This document shows, piece after piece, positions 24,555 to 32,235 of a stretch of DNA of 32,395 nucleotides. A program made the translations under genes and the position numbers. The stretch is from CBDUXP01 sp965371225 [NCBI: uncultured bacterium] (GTDB lineage: Bacteria > Abyssobacteria > SURF-5 > CBDUXP01), in contig CBDUXP010000044.1 of assembly GCA_965371225.1 (NCBI GenBank), positions 1-32,395 on the forward strand. Direction: 5' to 3'. The notes under the pieces are model-generated. The model was not told where the DNA came from. It was given only the letters and a program-made list of their open reading frames with translations, and searched no databases. Each line of letters begins with the position of its first letter. Position 1 is the first letter of the stretch.

Positions 24555-25100
24555 CTAGAGCGTCAGTACCTGCACCTCGTTGTTCGTGTAAATGCAGATT
24601 TCCGCGGCGATCCCCAGCGCCGTGCGCACGATCGTCTCCGCATCCTGCTCCGTATGCCGCAGGAGCGCGCGGGCGGCCGCCTGCGCCATGGGGCCCCCGC
24701 TGCCGATGGCGAGCACCCCGTCGTCGGGTTCGATCACGTCGCCCGTTCCGGAGATGAGCAGCGACTGCTCCGCGTCGGCGACCGCCAACAGGGCTTCCAG
24801 GTTGCGCAGGTACTTGTCCGTGCGCCAGTCCTTTGCCAGTTCCACCGCCGCGCGCGCGAGGCTGTTGGGAAACTCGCTCATCTTCGTTTCGAACCGCTGA
24901 AACAGGGTGAAGGCGTCGGCCGACGTGCCGGCGAACCCGGCCAGGACCGCGCCGTCCGCCAGCGTGCGGACCTTCTTGGCCGTGCCCTTCATGACCGTGG
25001 CGCCCACGGTCACCTGCCCGTCGGCCCCCAACGCGACGCGCCCGCCCCGGCGCACGCAGAGCACGGTGGTGGACCGAATCGTCAGCGCGGCCTCAGGCAT
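24555..25100 (-). CDS. hslV: HslV, proteasome-like peptidase subunit
   Basis: HslV is the N-terminal-threonine protease ring of the HslUV ATP-dependent protease. The 181-residue protein has a 10-residue propeptide then '[10 protein letters not shown]' (11-20), with T11 the nucleophile, '[20 protein letters not shown]' (25-44) with the active-site lysine K38, and '[18 protein letters not shown]' (54-71). Length is normal. It overlaps the xerC stop by 8 bases. The ATPase hslU, usually next, is not here: a convergent unrelated gene occupies the place. Confidence 0.95.
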   Translation of the reverse strand: MPEAALTIRSTTVLCVRRGGRVALGADGQVTVGATVMKGTAKKVRTLADGAVLAGFAGTSADAFTLFQRFETKMSEFPNSLARAAVELAKDWRTDKYLRNLEALLAVADAEQSLLISGTGDVIEPDDGVLAIGSGGPMAQAAARALLRHTEQDAETIVRTALGIAAEICIYTNNEVQVLTL

Positions 25101-26022
25101 GGGGATGGGCGGCGGCGTACACCGCCTTCAGGCGTTCCATGGTCACGTGAGTGTAGATCTGCGTGGTGCTCAGGCTCGCGTGGCCGAGCAGTTCCTGCAC
25201 GTAGCGGATGTCGGCGCCGCGGTCCAGCATGTGCGTGGCGAACGTGTGGCGCAGCGTGTGCGGGTGCACGTCGCGGGAGATCCCCGCCGCCCGCACGTAG
25301 CGCTTCACCAGGCGCCGCAGGTCGCGCGTGACCAGCGGCCGCCCGGACTTGCTGACGAACAGCCGCCCGTGCTCCGCCACCCCCGCGTCGGCGAGCAGGC
25401 CTGCGCGCACGGGCAGGTACACACCGACGGCGGCGGTCGCATGCCGGCCGAGCATGGCGAGCCGCTCCTTCCGGCCCTTGCCGAGCACGCGCGCGGACCC
25501 GGCCAGCAGGTCCACCCCGGCCACGGTCAGGCCGGCGCATTCCGCCGCCCGCATGCCGCTGGAGTAGAGCACCTCCAGCACGGCCCGGTCGCGGCACCCG
25601 AGCGGCGCGCGCGCATCGGGCGCTTCCAGGAGCGCGGTCACCTCCGCCTCGCTGAGAAAATCCGGCAAGGTACGGCTGAGCTTCGGCGTCCCGATATCCG
25701 CGGCGGGATTGCGCGCCAGGGCGCCCTCGCGGCAACAGAACGCGAAGTACGTGCGGAGGCAGGCGAGCTTGCGGGCAATCGTACGGTCGCTGGCGCCGCC
25801 GCCGCTCAAATGGCCGAGAAACGCCCGCACCTTCCACCGGTCCAGTTCGCGGAGGGGCACCGCGTCCACGTCCGGGCGCGGGGCGCCGGCGGGGGGCGCG
25901 TAATACTCGTCGATCACGAACGCGAAGAACTGCGCGAGGTCGCTCCGGTAGTTCCGCAGGGTGTGCGGGGACAGGTTGCGTTCCGCCTCGCAGTAGCGGA
26001 GGAACGATTCGACGGTCGTCAC
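25093..26022 (-). CDS. xerC: Tyrosine recombinase XerC
   Basis: XerC resolves chromosome dimers at dif together with XerD. The 309-residue protein has the N-terminal SAM-like core-binding domain ('[14 protein letters not shown]', 16-29) and the full catalytic set: R158 ('SSGMRAAE'), K182 ('GKGRKER'), H255 and R258 ('HPHTLRH'), H281 ('LLGHASL'), Y290 ('TTQIYTH'). I chose GTG 26022, 4 bases after the topA stop, because longer starts add an Arg-rich tail inside topA. The topA-xerC-hslV order matches that in Firmicutes and others and marks this as the housekeeping recombinase, not a phage integrase. Confidence 0.93.
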   Translation of the reverse strand: MTTVESFLRYCEAERNLSPHTLRNYRSDLAQFFAFVIDEYYAPPAGAPRPDVDAVPLRELDRWKVRAFLGHLSGGGASDRTIARKLACLRTYFAFCCREGALARNPAADIGTPKLSRTLPDFLSEAEVTALLEAPDARAPLGCRDRAVLEVLYSSGMRAAECAGLTVAGVDLLAGSARVLGKGRKERLAMLGRHATAAVGVYLPVRAGLLADAGVAEHGRLFVSKSGRPLVTRDLRRLVKRYVRAAGISRDVHPHTLRHTFATHMLDRGADIRYVQELLGHASLSTTQIYTHVTMERLKAVYAAAHPHA

Positions 26023-26026
26023 GGCG

Positions 26027-28276
26027 TTACGCCGCGTCCTCCGTGTACCCGCACACCTTCTGCGGGCACTTGAGCTTGCTCGCGCCATCGCGGGAATACC
26101 GGATCGTCATGAAGGGGAAGTCGCACCCCGGGCAGCGGCGGGGTTCGGGGCGCTGCCAGACGGCGAACGTGCAGTCGGGATACTTGCTGCACCCGTAGAA
26201 GGTGCGGCCCCGCTTGCTGCGCTTCTCGACCAGGTCGCCGCTGCACTTTTTCTCGGGACAGGGGACGCCGATGCGCAGGGGGAGCGTGGTCTTGCAGTCG
26301 GGGTAGCGCTGGCACGCGAGGAAGCGCCCGAACCGCCCGCGCTTCACGATCATCTGCGTGCTGCACGAGGGACAGAGTTCGTCGCTCAGCTCGGGCTCTT
26401 CAATCTCCACCTTGCCGTCCGGGCCGATGGACTTGATGGGCTTCGTGCTCTTGCACTCGGGATAGGCGCTGCAGGCGAGGAACTTGCCGAACCGGCCAAA
26501 CTTGACCACCATCGTGCTGCCGCACTTCTCGCAGACCTCGTCCGTCTCGACCACCTCGGTCTTGAGATTGCGCATCTCCTTCTCGGCGCGCAAGAGATCC
26601 TTTTCGAACGGCGTGTAGAACTCGCGCACCAGGTCGCGCCACGCCACGTCCCCTTCCTCCACACTGTCCAGCCGGGCTTCCATCTGCGCCGTAAAGTCCA
26701 CGCTTAAGATGTCCGGAAAACTCTCCACCAGCAGCCCGTTGACCAGCTCGCCCAACTCCGTGGGCTGCAGGCGGCCTTCGTCCCGTTCCACGTACTTCCG
26801 CGCCTGGACCGTGTCCACGATGGTCGCATACGTGCTCGGGCGCCCGATGCCCAGTTCCTCCAGCGCCCGCACCAAGCTGGATTCGGAGTAGCGCGCCGGC
26901 GGCTTGGTGAAGTGTTGGTTCGGCGTGATCGACCGGACCGTGAGGGCGTCGCCCGCCTCGAAGGGCGGCAGCGACTTATCCGGCGCGTCGCTCCGGCCCG
27001 TGTCCTCGTCCTCCTGCACGTACACCTTCAGGAAGCCGGGGAACGCCACGACGGACCCGGAGGTTTTGAACAGGTGCGCGTCGCCCGCCGCGATCTCCAC
27101 GCTGGTCTGGTCGATCTGGGCGGGGGTCATCTGGCTGGACAGGAACCGGTTCCAGATCAATTGGTAGAGCCGCATCTGGTCTTTGTCCAGTAACGTCGCC
27201 AACTTGTCCGGGCTGTAGGCCATCGAGGTGGGCCGGATCGCTTCGTGCGCATCCTGCGCGGCCTTCTTGTTCTTGTAGAAGTTCGGCTTCTCCGGCGCGT
27301 AGTCGTCCCCGTACTCCTGGCGGATGTACGCGAGCGCGTCCTCCTGCGCCTCCGCGGCGATGCGTCGCGAATCCGTCCGCATGTACGTGATCAGGCCGAC
27401 GGTCTCCCCGTCGATGGTGACGCCCTCGTACAACTGCTGCGCGATACGCATGGTGCGGCCGGTGCGGAAGCGCAGCTTGCGGCCCGCCTCCTGCTGCAAG
27501 GTGGACGTGATGAACGGCGCGTAGGGCCGGCGGCGGACCCGCTTCTTCTGCACGTCCGACACCGTGAATGCGGCGCCCTGCAACGCATCCAACACCGCCT
27601 GGGCCTCCGCCTCCGTACTGATCTTGATCTTGTCCCCGTCGATCTTCCACAGGGACGCCTCGAAGGGCGGATGGTCGGCTTTCTCCAGTTGGCTGTCGAT
27701 GGACCAGTACTCCACCGCGACGAACGCCCGCACCTCGACCTCGCGTTCCACCACCAGCCGCACCGCCACCGATTGGACCCGGCCCGCGCTCAGGCCCCGC
27801 CGCACCTTGTCCCACAGCAGCGGACTCAGCTTGTAGCCCACCAGCCTGTCCAGAATCCGCCGCGCCTGCTGCGCGTCCACGCTGTTCTGGTCGATCTCCC
27901 GCGGGTTCTTGATCGATTCGCGGATCGCCTTCTTCGTGATTTCGTTGAACACGATGCGCTTGAAATTCGGGTTCGCCTTCTTGAGCGCCTCGCGCAGGTG
28001 CCAGCCGATGGCTTCGCCTTCCCGGTCGTTGTCCGAGGCGATCAGGACGTCATCGACCGCCTTGGCCGCCTTGCGAAGCTCCGTCAGCACCTTGCCCTTG
28101 CCCGGGATGGCCTTGTACTCCGGCTCGAAATCGTTCTCGATATCCACGCCGAGCTTGGTCTTCGGCAAGTCCTTCACGTGACCCATCGACGCCTTGACCG
28201 TGTAGTCGCGGCCGAGAAACTTGCCGATGGTCTTCGCCTTCGCCGGCGATTCCACTATGACGAGATGTTTTGCCAC
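26027..28276 (-). CDS. topA: DNA topoisomerase I
   Basis: This type IA enzyme relaxes negative supercoils. The 749-residue protein has the Toprim domain with E9 ('IVESPAKAKTI'), 'SDNDREGEAIGWHL' (81-94) with the D-x-D-x-E acidic triad, and the active-site tyrosine Y298 in 'LITYMRTDS' (295-303). The C-terminal 180 residues hold four zinc-binding segments of C-x2-C...C-x4-5-C type ('CEKCGS', 'CPSCST', 'CPEKKC', 'CPGCDF'). The GTG at 28276 gives the standard 'AKHLVIVESPAKAKT' start; an earlier GTG adds seven residues. A strong TTGACA/TATCAT promoter precedes it. Confidence 0.97.
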   Translation of the reverse strand: MAKHLVIVESPAKAKTIGKFLGRDYTVKASMGHVKDLPKTKLGVDIENDFEPEYKAIPGKGKVLTELRKAAKAVDDVLIASDNDREGEAIGWHLREALKKANPNFKRIVFNEITKKAIRESIKNPREIDQNSVDAQQARRILDRLVGYKLSPLLWDKVRRGLSAGRVQSVAVRLVVEREVEVRAFVAVEYWSIDSQLEKADHPPFEASLWKIDGDKIKISTEAEAQAVLDALQGAAFTVSDVQKKRVRRRPYAPFITSTLQQEAGRKLRFRTGRTMRIAQQLYEGVTIDGETVGLITYMRTDSRRIAAEAQEDALAYIRQEYGDDYAPEKPNFYKNKKAAQDAHEAIRPTSMAYSPDKLATLLDKDQMRLYQLIWNRFLSSQMTPAQIDQTSVEIAAGDAHLFKTSGSVVAFPGFLKVYVQEDEDTGRSDAPDKSLPPFEAGDALTVRSITPNQHFTKPPARYSESSLVRALEELGIGRPSTYATIVDTVQARKYVERDEGRLQPTELGELVNGLLVESFPDILSVDFTAQMEARLDSVEEGDVAWRDLVREFYTPFEKDLLRAEKEMRNLKTEVVETDEVCEKCGSTMVVKFGRFGKFLACSAYPECKSTKPIKSIGPDGKVEIEEPELSDELCPSCSTQMIVKRGRFGRFLACQRYPDCKTTLPLRIGVPCPEKKCSGDLVEKRSKRGRTFYGCSKYPDCTFAVWQRPEPRRCPGCDFPFMTIRYSRDGASKLKCPQKVCGYTEDAA

Positions 28277-28320
28277 GCGAGATACCTCAGGACGCACACG
28301 CAGAGGTGTAACGGGGTCGG

Positions 28321-28349
28321 ATGATACGAACGCCTCCGGGACGTGTCAA
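28321..28349 (-). promoter_or_regulatory. Strong sigma70-type promoter for topA-xerC-hslV
   Basis: Minus strand TTGACA (-35, 28349-28344), 17-base spacer, TATCAT (-10, 28326-28321; 5 of 6). The predicted start is near 28314, about 38 bases before the GTG at 28276. It is the best promoter in the window and begins 2 bases after the stop of the upstream ribonuclease gene. Confidence 0.75.
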
Positions 28350-28350
28350 C

Positions 28351-28854
28351 CTACACCTCCCGTTCCGCGTCCGGGACGCTGAAGTATTCGTACCAGTACG
28401 TGAGGTACGACTCCGACGCCAGTTCACCGGTGGGAACCACTGACACCGGCCGTGCGGCCGCGTGCCGTTTCGGCCGCCGACCCAGTTGCTGCACGAACCG
28501 GTCGGTCTTAATGATGCGACACCGGTGCCGCCGCGCACACGCGAGGATCTCCCGATCCGCCGTCACCACCGTGAGGTGGCGAGCATTCGGATCCGAGCGG
28601 ATCAGCCGCATGATGACCCCGTCGGCGGATTCCGGGGGCCGCGCGAACACGGCCGCGACCCGAGTCCCCTGGTAGGGGGGCGCATCCAGCGGCGGATTGG
28701 GCCCCGGGTCGAACACCACCACCACCTGCCCGGGCGCCCCAGCGAAGTGGGTCTCGAGCTTGGCGAGCAGGCGCTGCTCATCATCCGGTTCCGCCAGCGA
28801 GATGTCCGGCAGCCGCCCGATGAGGTTGTGCCCGTCGATCAGCAGGGTGGCCAT
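28351..28854 (-). CDS. YacP/Rae1-type NYN-domain ribonuclease
   Basis: The 167-residue protein is a stand-alone NYN (PIN-like) domain: 'MATLLIDGHNLIGRL' (1-15) with D7 and N10, 'VVVFDPGPNPPLD' (45-57), and 'LTVVTADREILACARRH' (94-110) with D100. These acidic residues form the metal site. The B. subtilis relative YacP/Rae1 cleaves mRNA on the ribosome. The last 30 residues contain an aromatic tail 'SYLTYWYEYFSV'. ATG 28854 gives the family start; longer frames have no matching sequence. It is transcribed toward topA but topA has its own promoter. Confidence 0.82.
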   Translation of the reverse strand: MATLLIDGHNLIGRLPDISLAEPDDEQRLLAKLETHFAGAPGQVVVVFDPGPNPPLDAPPYQGTRVAAVFARPPESADGVIMRLIRSDPNARHLTVVTADREILACARRHRCRIIKTDRFVQQLGRRPKRHAAARPVSVVPTGELASESYLTYWYEYFSVPDAEREV

Positions 28855-28995
28855 GGTATTGAGGGTAGCACAGGAGAGGCCAACCGGCTCCACGCTCCCC
28901 CGTCTTGTAACCCCCCAGTGCCGGATTGACGTATGGCGTAAGTGCCGCGTTCGTAGGCAGTTACCCTGTGCTATTGCGGCCACGCGTCGCCCATT

Positions 28996-29023
28996 TTGCG
29001 ATCCGGGCGGAGGCTGGTAGACT
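28996..29023 (+). promoter_or_regulatory. Promoter candidate for the 103-residue orphan
   Basis: TTGCGA (28996-29001), 16-base spacer, TAGACT (29018-29023). Start of transcription would be near 29030, about 49 bases before ATG 29079. Confidence 0.35.
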
Positions 29024-29078
29024 TAGGTTGGGTGTTTACCCCTCGGCGCAGATCGGTGGCCGGGGCACAAGAGAGCTT

Positions 29079-29390
29079 ATGGGCATACGCGGCATAAATC
29101 CCCTGGTGTTCACCACTTTTGTGGCGAACCAGATGGACCCGGCGCTGAACATCGGCGGCCGGCCCGCCGCCCCCCGCCCCAACGCCAACAGCCAGGACGG
29201 CGACCAGACAGCCAACTCCCGCGGGGACCAGCTCACCGTCAACCAGATGGACCTGGCGGTGGCCGGCCTGCAGGGCGACGAGACCCAGGTCGACGAATCC
29301 CAGACGCAGCTCGACCCCAGCCGCCTCCGCCAGGAAGTCGGCCACCGCGACGTCGCCAGCCGCGGCCAGCACCTGGACATCATCACGTAG
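29079..29390 (+). CDS. Hypothetical small polar protein
   Basis: I do not recognise this 103-residue protein. It is rich in Gln, Asp and Asn, has no signal or membrane segment, and is probably largely disordered. A short internal repeat is visible: 'VANQMDPAL' (15-23) and 'TVNQMDLAV' (53-61). ATG 29079 has GAGAG at a fair distance. A promoter-like sequence precedes it and a GC-rich hairpin follows it 26 bases after the stop, so it looks like its own transcription unit. Composition is GC-rich like the core genome, unlike the HNH gene downstream. Confidence 0.55.
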   Translation: MGIRGINPLVFTTFVANQMDPALNIGGRPAAPRPNANSQDGDQTANSRGDQLTVNQMDLAVAGLQGDETQVDESQTQLDPSRLRQEVGHRDVASRGQHLDIIT

Positions 29391-29415
29391 GATCGCGCCA
29401 AGTTCGCACACAGAA

Positions 29416-29446
29416 CGGCCCCGCCGACCTCCAGTCCGCGGGGCCG
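29416..29446 (+). terminator. GC-rich hairpin after the small orphan gene
   Basis: CGGCCCCGC pairs with GCGGGGCCG (9 bp) around a 13-base loop. No U-run follows, so it may be a terminator of the stem-only kind or a transcript end stabiliser. It also marks the edge where composition drops toward the HNH gene. Confidence 0.45.
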
Positions 29447-29593
29447 CAATAATGTGGGTGCCCGCCGCCGCTCGGGTTGTGTCCCCCATCAACCGAACAA
29501 CTTGGGGATGAGTTCTTATACGATATTGCCCCACTAGAGTTCGGCAAATGCAATCATCACAGAAGTTTTTATATTCATGGCACCGACACCCCT

Positions 29594-30289
29594 ATGGCTT
29601 CACGTCGTAAAGCTGTACCAAAACTCATTGAACGACAACTCTATAAGGAAGCAGGGAATAGTTGTGTCTATTGCCCAGAAGAAAAACTGGGTACGCTTCA
29701 GATTCACCACATAATTCCTTATGCCGAGAACCCCGAGCACGATCCCAAACACATGGTCGTATTGTGCGCGAACTGTCATGCAATGGCGGAACGAGGGGAG
29801 ATTTCGCGGAAATGGCTTTACAAGGCCAAGCATAAATCTCAGGCCCGCACAAAGAAGCAGGGCGCACGGGAACCTACCCCACAAAATGTTACTGGTGACC
29901 GAAATATAGTCGCAGGCGGCGATATCAATATCAACAGAGGATCTCGACGACGAAACAGAGCGCCTGCTCCGATCATTCCGGGTACTGTAGGCACGGATAC
30001 GAGAATGGTTAACTTCCTTAAACGTCTTGCAGAACGTTACAATGAGTTTAAGAAATGGGAGGTGGAGAGCCGGGCGGGGAAAATGAACTATCCACTTATC
30101 TATGTCAACTACAAGCGCAAACTGGGGTACGACTTTCGAGATACGCCGCTTGAGTCATTTGAAGATGGTGTAGCGTATTTACAGGAACGCATCGCAAATA
30201 CTAGGATTGGTCGCAAAATGAAGAAAGAGGGGAAGCGTCTGCATAAATCGTTCGAAGAGTTCGGTATTACCGACAAGTCCGTAGACTAG
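29594..30289 (+). CDS. HNH endonuclease with GD-N-IVAGGDI repeat-like linker and helical C-terminal domain
   Basis: The 231-residue protein has an N-terminal HNH/zinc fold: 'NSCVYCPE' (22-29; C24, C27), 'LQIHHIIPYAENPEHD' (35-50; H38, H39) and 'HMVVLCANCHAMAERGEI' (53-70; C58, C61, H62). A linker 'NVTGDRNIVAGGDININ' (98-114) resembles the G-D-x-N-I-V-x-G-x-D-I-N strand repeats seen between effector and sensor parts of some conflict-system proteins. The C-terminus 'RYNEFKKWEVESR' to 'FEEFGI' (148-225) is charged and helical, faintly like phage ORF6C-type domains. Local G+C is low (26/60 at 29641-29700), suggesting transfer. No Shine-Dalgarno precedes ATG 29594; TATATT at 29570-29575 may be its -10. 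A 39-residue upstream extension is possible but featureless. Confidence 0.75.
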   Translation: MASRRKAVPKLIERQLYKEAGNSCVYCPEEKLGTLQIHHIIPYAENPEHDPKHMVVLCANCHAMAERGEISRKWLYKAKHKSQARTKKQGAREPTPQNVTGDRNIVAGGDININRGSRRRNRAPAPIIPGTVGTDTRMVNFLKRLAERYNEFKKWEVESRAGKMNYPLIYVNYKRKLGYDFRDTPLESFEDGVAYLQERIANTRIGRKMKKEGKRLHKSFEEFGITDKSVD

Positions 30290-30447
30290 GAACCCTCAAC
30301 CACTTGGCGGATGAGCTAGCCATCAGACTCGCGCGCCAGTATTGATCGTCTCGCTCAGGTAAGCGACGTTCCGTCCCGCGGAGCCGGAGGGACAGCGGTT
30401 CGACCAGGGGTGGGCCTGCTCAAGCTGCTTCGGCCAGCGCGGTCGGG

Positions 30448-30705
30448 CTAGTCGCGACGTGGAATGCCATGCTTCGCGCGGAGGGCCTCCAGGGCGTCCA
30501 AGCCGGGCACGCCTTCGCCCCGGTCGAAGGCCGCCAGGGAATTCTTCACCGCCGCGATGGTCTCCACCGCATCGACCAGGTCGAGCAGCTCCTGATACGT
30601 CTCCGCATCCTGGACCACGATCTCGGCCTTGCCGTTCACGGTGAGAATTTCCGGCCGGCCGGTGTCTTTCAGGCGGGCAATGTGCTTGCGCGTGTGCCGA
30701 TGCGA
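30448..30705 (-). pseudogene. 5'-truncated Phd/YefM-family antitoxin
   Basis: The reading frame ends with a clear Phd/YefM antitoxin body: 'TRKHIARLKDTGRPEILTVN' followed by 'GKAEIVVQDAETYQELLDLV' and a C-terminal 'LRAKHGIPRRD'. The normal first ~20 residues, including the 'L-x-x-F-x-R-N' helix, are missing or altered. Upstream sequence in this frame belongs to the 3' end of the HNH gene that stops at 30722. No start codon lies near the intact homology, and no ParE/RelE-type toxin follows in 30290-30447. I read it as a remnant cut by arrival of the HNH gene. A fused or re-started product from inside the HNH gene is less likely. Confidence 0.7.
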
Positions 30706-30721
30706 ATTCTGAGGTTGGGGA

Positions 30722-31330
30722 TCAAATGGACGCGCCCTTCTGGCGATTGCATTGCTTACACAGGAGCTGAAGATTCCGAACAGACGTAGCACCACCGCGC
30801 GAAACAGGGATGATGTGATCAAATTCGATATTCTGTTGTGATCCGCACTGCGCGCATCGCCCCCCGTCCCGTCGCCATATCTCCGACCTCACGGCTTCGG
30901 GAATAGCCTCTCTCGTCGTTTGCTCAAATGGAAGCGGTGATTGGGGAGCGCAGAAGGCAATGCCAATGCTTATGTCTTGGCTGTATCGACGCGCAAAGTT
31001 TTCCAAAAGCGCCTCAAGCTCCGATTGTAGCCTTCCTGCGGCCAGAGCCTCTTGACTCCCTGCTTGGGCATACTGTTTCTTCTGACAATGACGGCATTCG
31101 TAATGGACGGACCTTCCGTTCGGACTTACGCTGAGAATCTGCATGTCACATTCATGACACCGGGGGCATGCTTGGACGAGATAGTGCTGTTCTACCAGCA
31201 ACCCGACTTCACGTGCCCTGCGCTGGATCATCAGGCGATCATTCTGCCGTGGAGGTTTCAGAATCCGGAAAAGCCACCCCCCAAGAGAGGCGAGACACAG
31301 CAGGCCTAAAATTGTATCCATTGTATCCAT
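30722..31330 (-). CDS. Membrane-anchored HNH endonuclease with zinc ribbon
   Basis: The 202-residue protein has an N-terminal membrane helix (about 6-24), a zinc-ribbon (C55-x2-C58 in 'CPRCHEC', and C79-x2-C82 in 'YECRHC'), a helical linker (90-120), and a C-terminal HNH nuclease. The nuclease residues are 'RDGGRCAQCGSQ' (154-165), 'IEFDHIIPVSRGG' (168-180), 'NLQLLCKQCNRQKG' (186-199), with C159, C162, D171-H172, N186, C191, C194. All nuclease residues are present. ATG 31330 has AGGTGA upstream. Composition is lower in G+C than the core genome. Its 3' end runs straight into the truncated antitoxin. Confidence 0.82.
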   Translation of the reverse strand: MDTMDTILGLLCLASLGGWLFRILKPPRQNDRLMIQRRAREVGLLVEQHYLVQACPRCHECDMQILSVSPNGRSVHYECRHCQKKQYAQAGSQEALAAGRLQSELEALLENFARRYSQDISIGIAFCAPQSPLPFEQTTREAIPEAVRSEIWRRDGGRCAQCGSQQNIEFDHIIPVSRGGATSVRNLQLLCKQCNRQKGASI

Positions 31331-31339
31331 AGCAAAATC

Positions 31340-31369
31340 ACCTAGCAGGTATGCAGCCCGACGCTAGGT
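31340..31369 (-). promoter_or_regulatory. Inverted repeat at the HNH gene start (operator candidate)
   Basis: ACCTAGC (31340-31346) and GCTAGGT (31363-31369) are exact complements, 16 bases apart, and the arm nearest the gene contains its ribosome binding site. It could be a repressor site or an RNA hairpin. The rest of 31370-31617 holds no gene; it contains a run of eight G residues near 31485 and AT-rich patches without a clear promoter. Confidence 0.35.
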
Positions 31370-31617
31370 CGTCTGGCCATGCCTGTGGCCCCTGGCAGCC
31401 GCCATAACCCGCTCACCCCTTGGAACGCGATATTCGTATCAAAAAAGATGGGCCGTGGACCACCCTGAGTCGAAATCACCCCACCGGGGGGGGTACCCCT
31501 TATAGAACAAATGTCAGGCGGAAATGCCCTCCTGGCCTGTCTCCCAAAGCCTGGTCAAACCCTCACGAGCGCATCGTGGGCTCTTGGGCACAGGCGAATC
31601 TTAGCGACGGGCGAGGC

Positions 31618-32031
31618 TCAGGACGTGGCGGCGGTGTCCACCGTCTCGCGCAGATAGGCGATCACGTCGCGGGTGTCGGTGCCGGGGCCGAAGAGGCGGC
31701 CCACGCCCTGGGCGGCGAGCGCGGTCTTGTCCTCGTCGCTGATGATGCCGCCGCCGGTGAGCAGCACGTCCGTCGCGCCCGCGTCGTCCAGCAGCCGGCG
31801 CACGCGCGGGAGCAGGGTCATGTGCGCGCCGCTGAGCACGCTGAGCGCCACCACGTCCACGTCTTCTTCCACCGCCATCCGGGCGATCATCTCGGGCGTG
31901 AGGTGCAGCCCGCCGTAGATGACTTCCATGCCCGCGTCGCGCAACGCGTGCGCGATGATCTTGATCCCGCGGTCGTGCCCGTCGAGGCCCGGCTTCGCGC
32001 ACAGCACGCGGATGGGACGCGCGTCAGGCAT
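31618..32031 (-). CDS. Methylmalonyl-CoA mutase, cobalamin-binding subunit
   Basis: The 137-residue protein is a stand-alone B12-binding domain: 'GLDGHDRG' (15-22) with the cobalt-ligand H19 in D-x-H-x-x-G, 'ALSVLSGAH' (62-70) and 'LLTGGGIIS' (90-98). This is the base-off/His-on binding mode used by methylmalonyl-CoA and related mutases. A split mutase with this small subunit separate is common outside proteobacteria. The large-subunit gene ends 204 bases upstream, with an inverted-repeat element between. A different acyl-CoA mutase (isobutyryl or ethylmalonyl type) is possible. Confidence 0.9.
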   Translation of the reverse strand: MPDARPIRVLCAKPGLDGHDRGIKIIAHALRDAGMEVIYGGLHLTPEMIARMAVEEDVDVVALSVLSGAHMTLLPRVRRLLDDAGATDVLLTGGGIISDEDKTALAAQGVGRLFGPGTDTRDVIAYLRETVDTAATS

Positions 32032-32079
32032 GATTTGGGTCAGCGCCCGGCATCTGTCTCAGAAAAAGGCGATACAGAG

Positions 32080-32225
32080 TCTATCCGCAGACTGCGCAGA
32101 TGTTCGCAGATTTAAGTTACCGGAACTTCCGAGATTCATCTACGTGACTGTGTTGCAGGTGCAGAAGTAAGAAGCGACCCTTTTTGAATGCTAATCTGCG
32201 TAGATCTGCGTAATCTGCGGATAGA
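32080..32225. repeat. Inverted-repeat element with CGCAGAT units
   Basis: The left arm (32080-32116) starts TCTATCCGCAGACTGCGCAG. The right arm (32191-32225), read in reverse complement, starts TCTATCCGCAGATTACGCAG, and most of the 35 bases match. Each arm holds three CGCAGA units spaced about 11-12 bases, one helical turn apart. The 74 bases between the arms have no reading frame of note. I recall similar CGCAGAT-rich inverted repeats scattered in unrelated genomes. It separates the two mutase genes. Confidence 0.75.
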
Positions 32226-32235
32226 AAGGCGCGGA

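Noticed and set aside
25093-26022. Phage or integron integrase
   Set aside because: The topA-xerC-hslV neighbourhood and XerC-type motifs mark it as the housekeeping recombinase.
30290-30447. Toxin gene partner for the antitoxin remnant
   Set aside because: No reading frame of ParE/RelE or PIN size or pattern follows the antitoxin stop.
31420-32115. Plus-strand frame across the B12-binding gene
   Set aside because: Arg/His-rich shadow; the minus strand has the complete D-x-H-x-x-G cobalamin domain.
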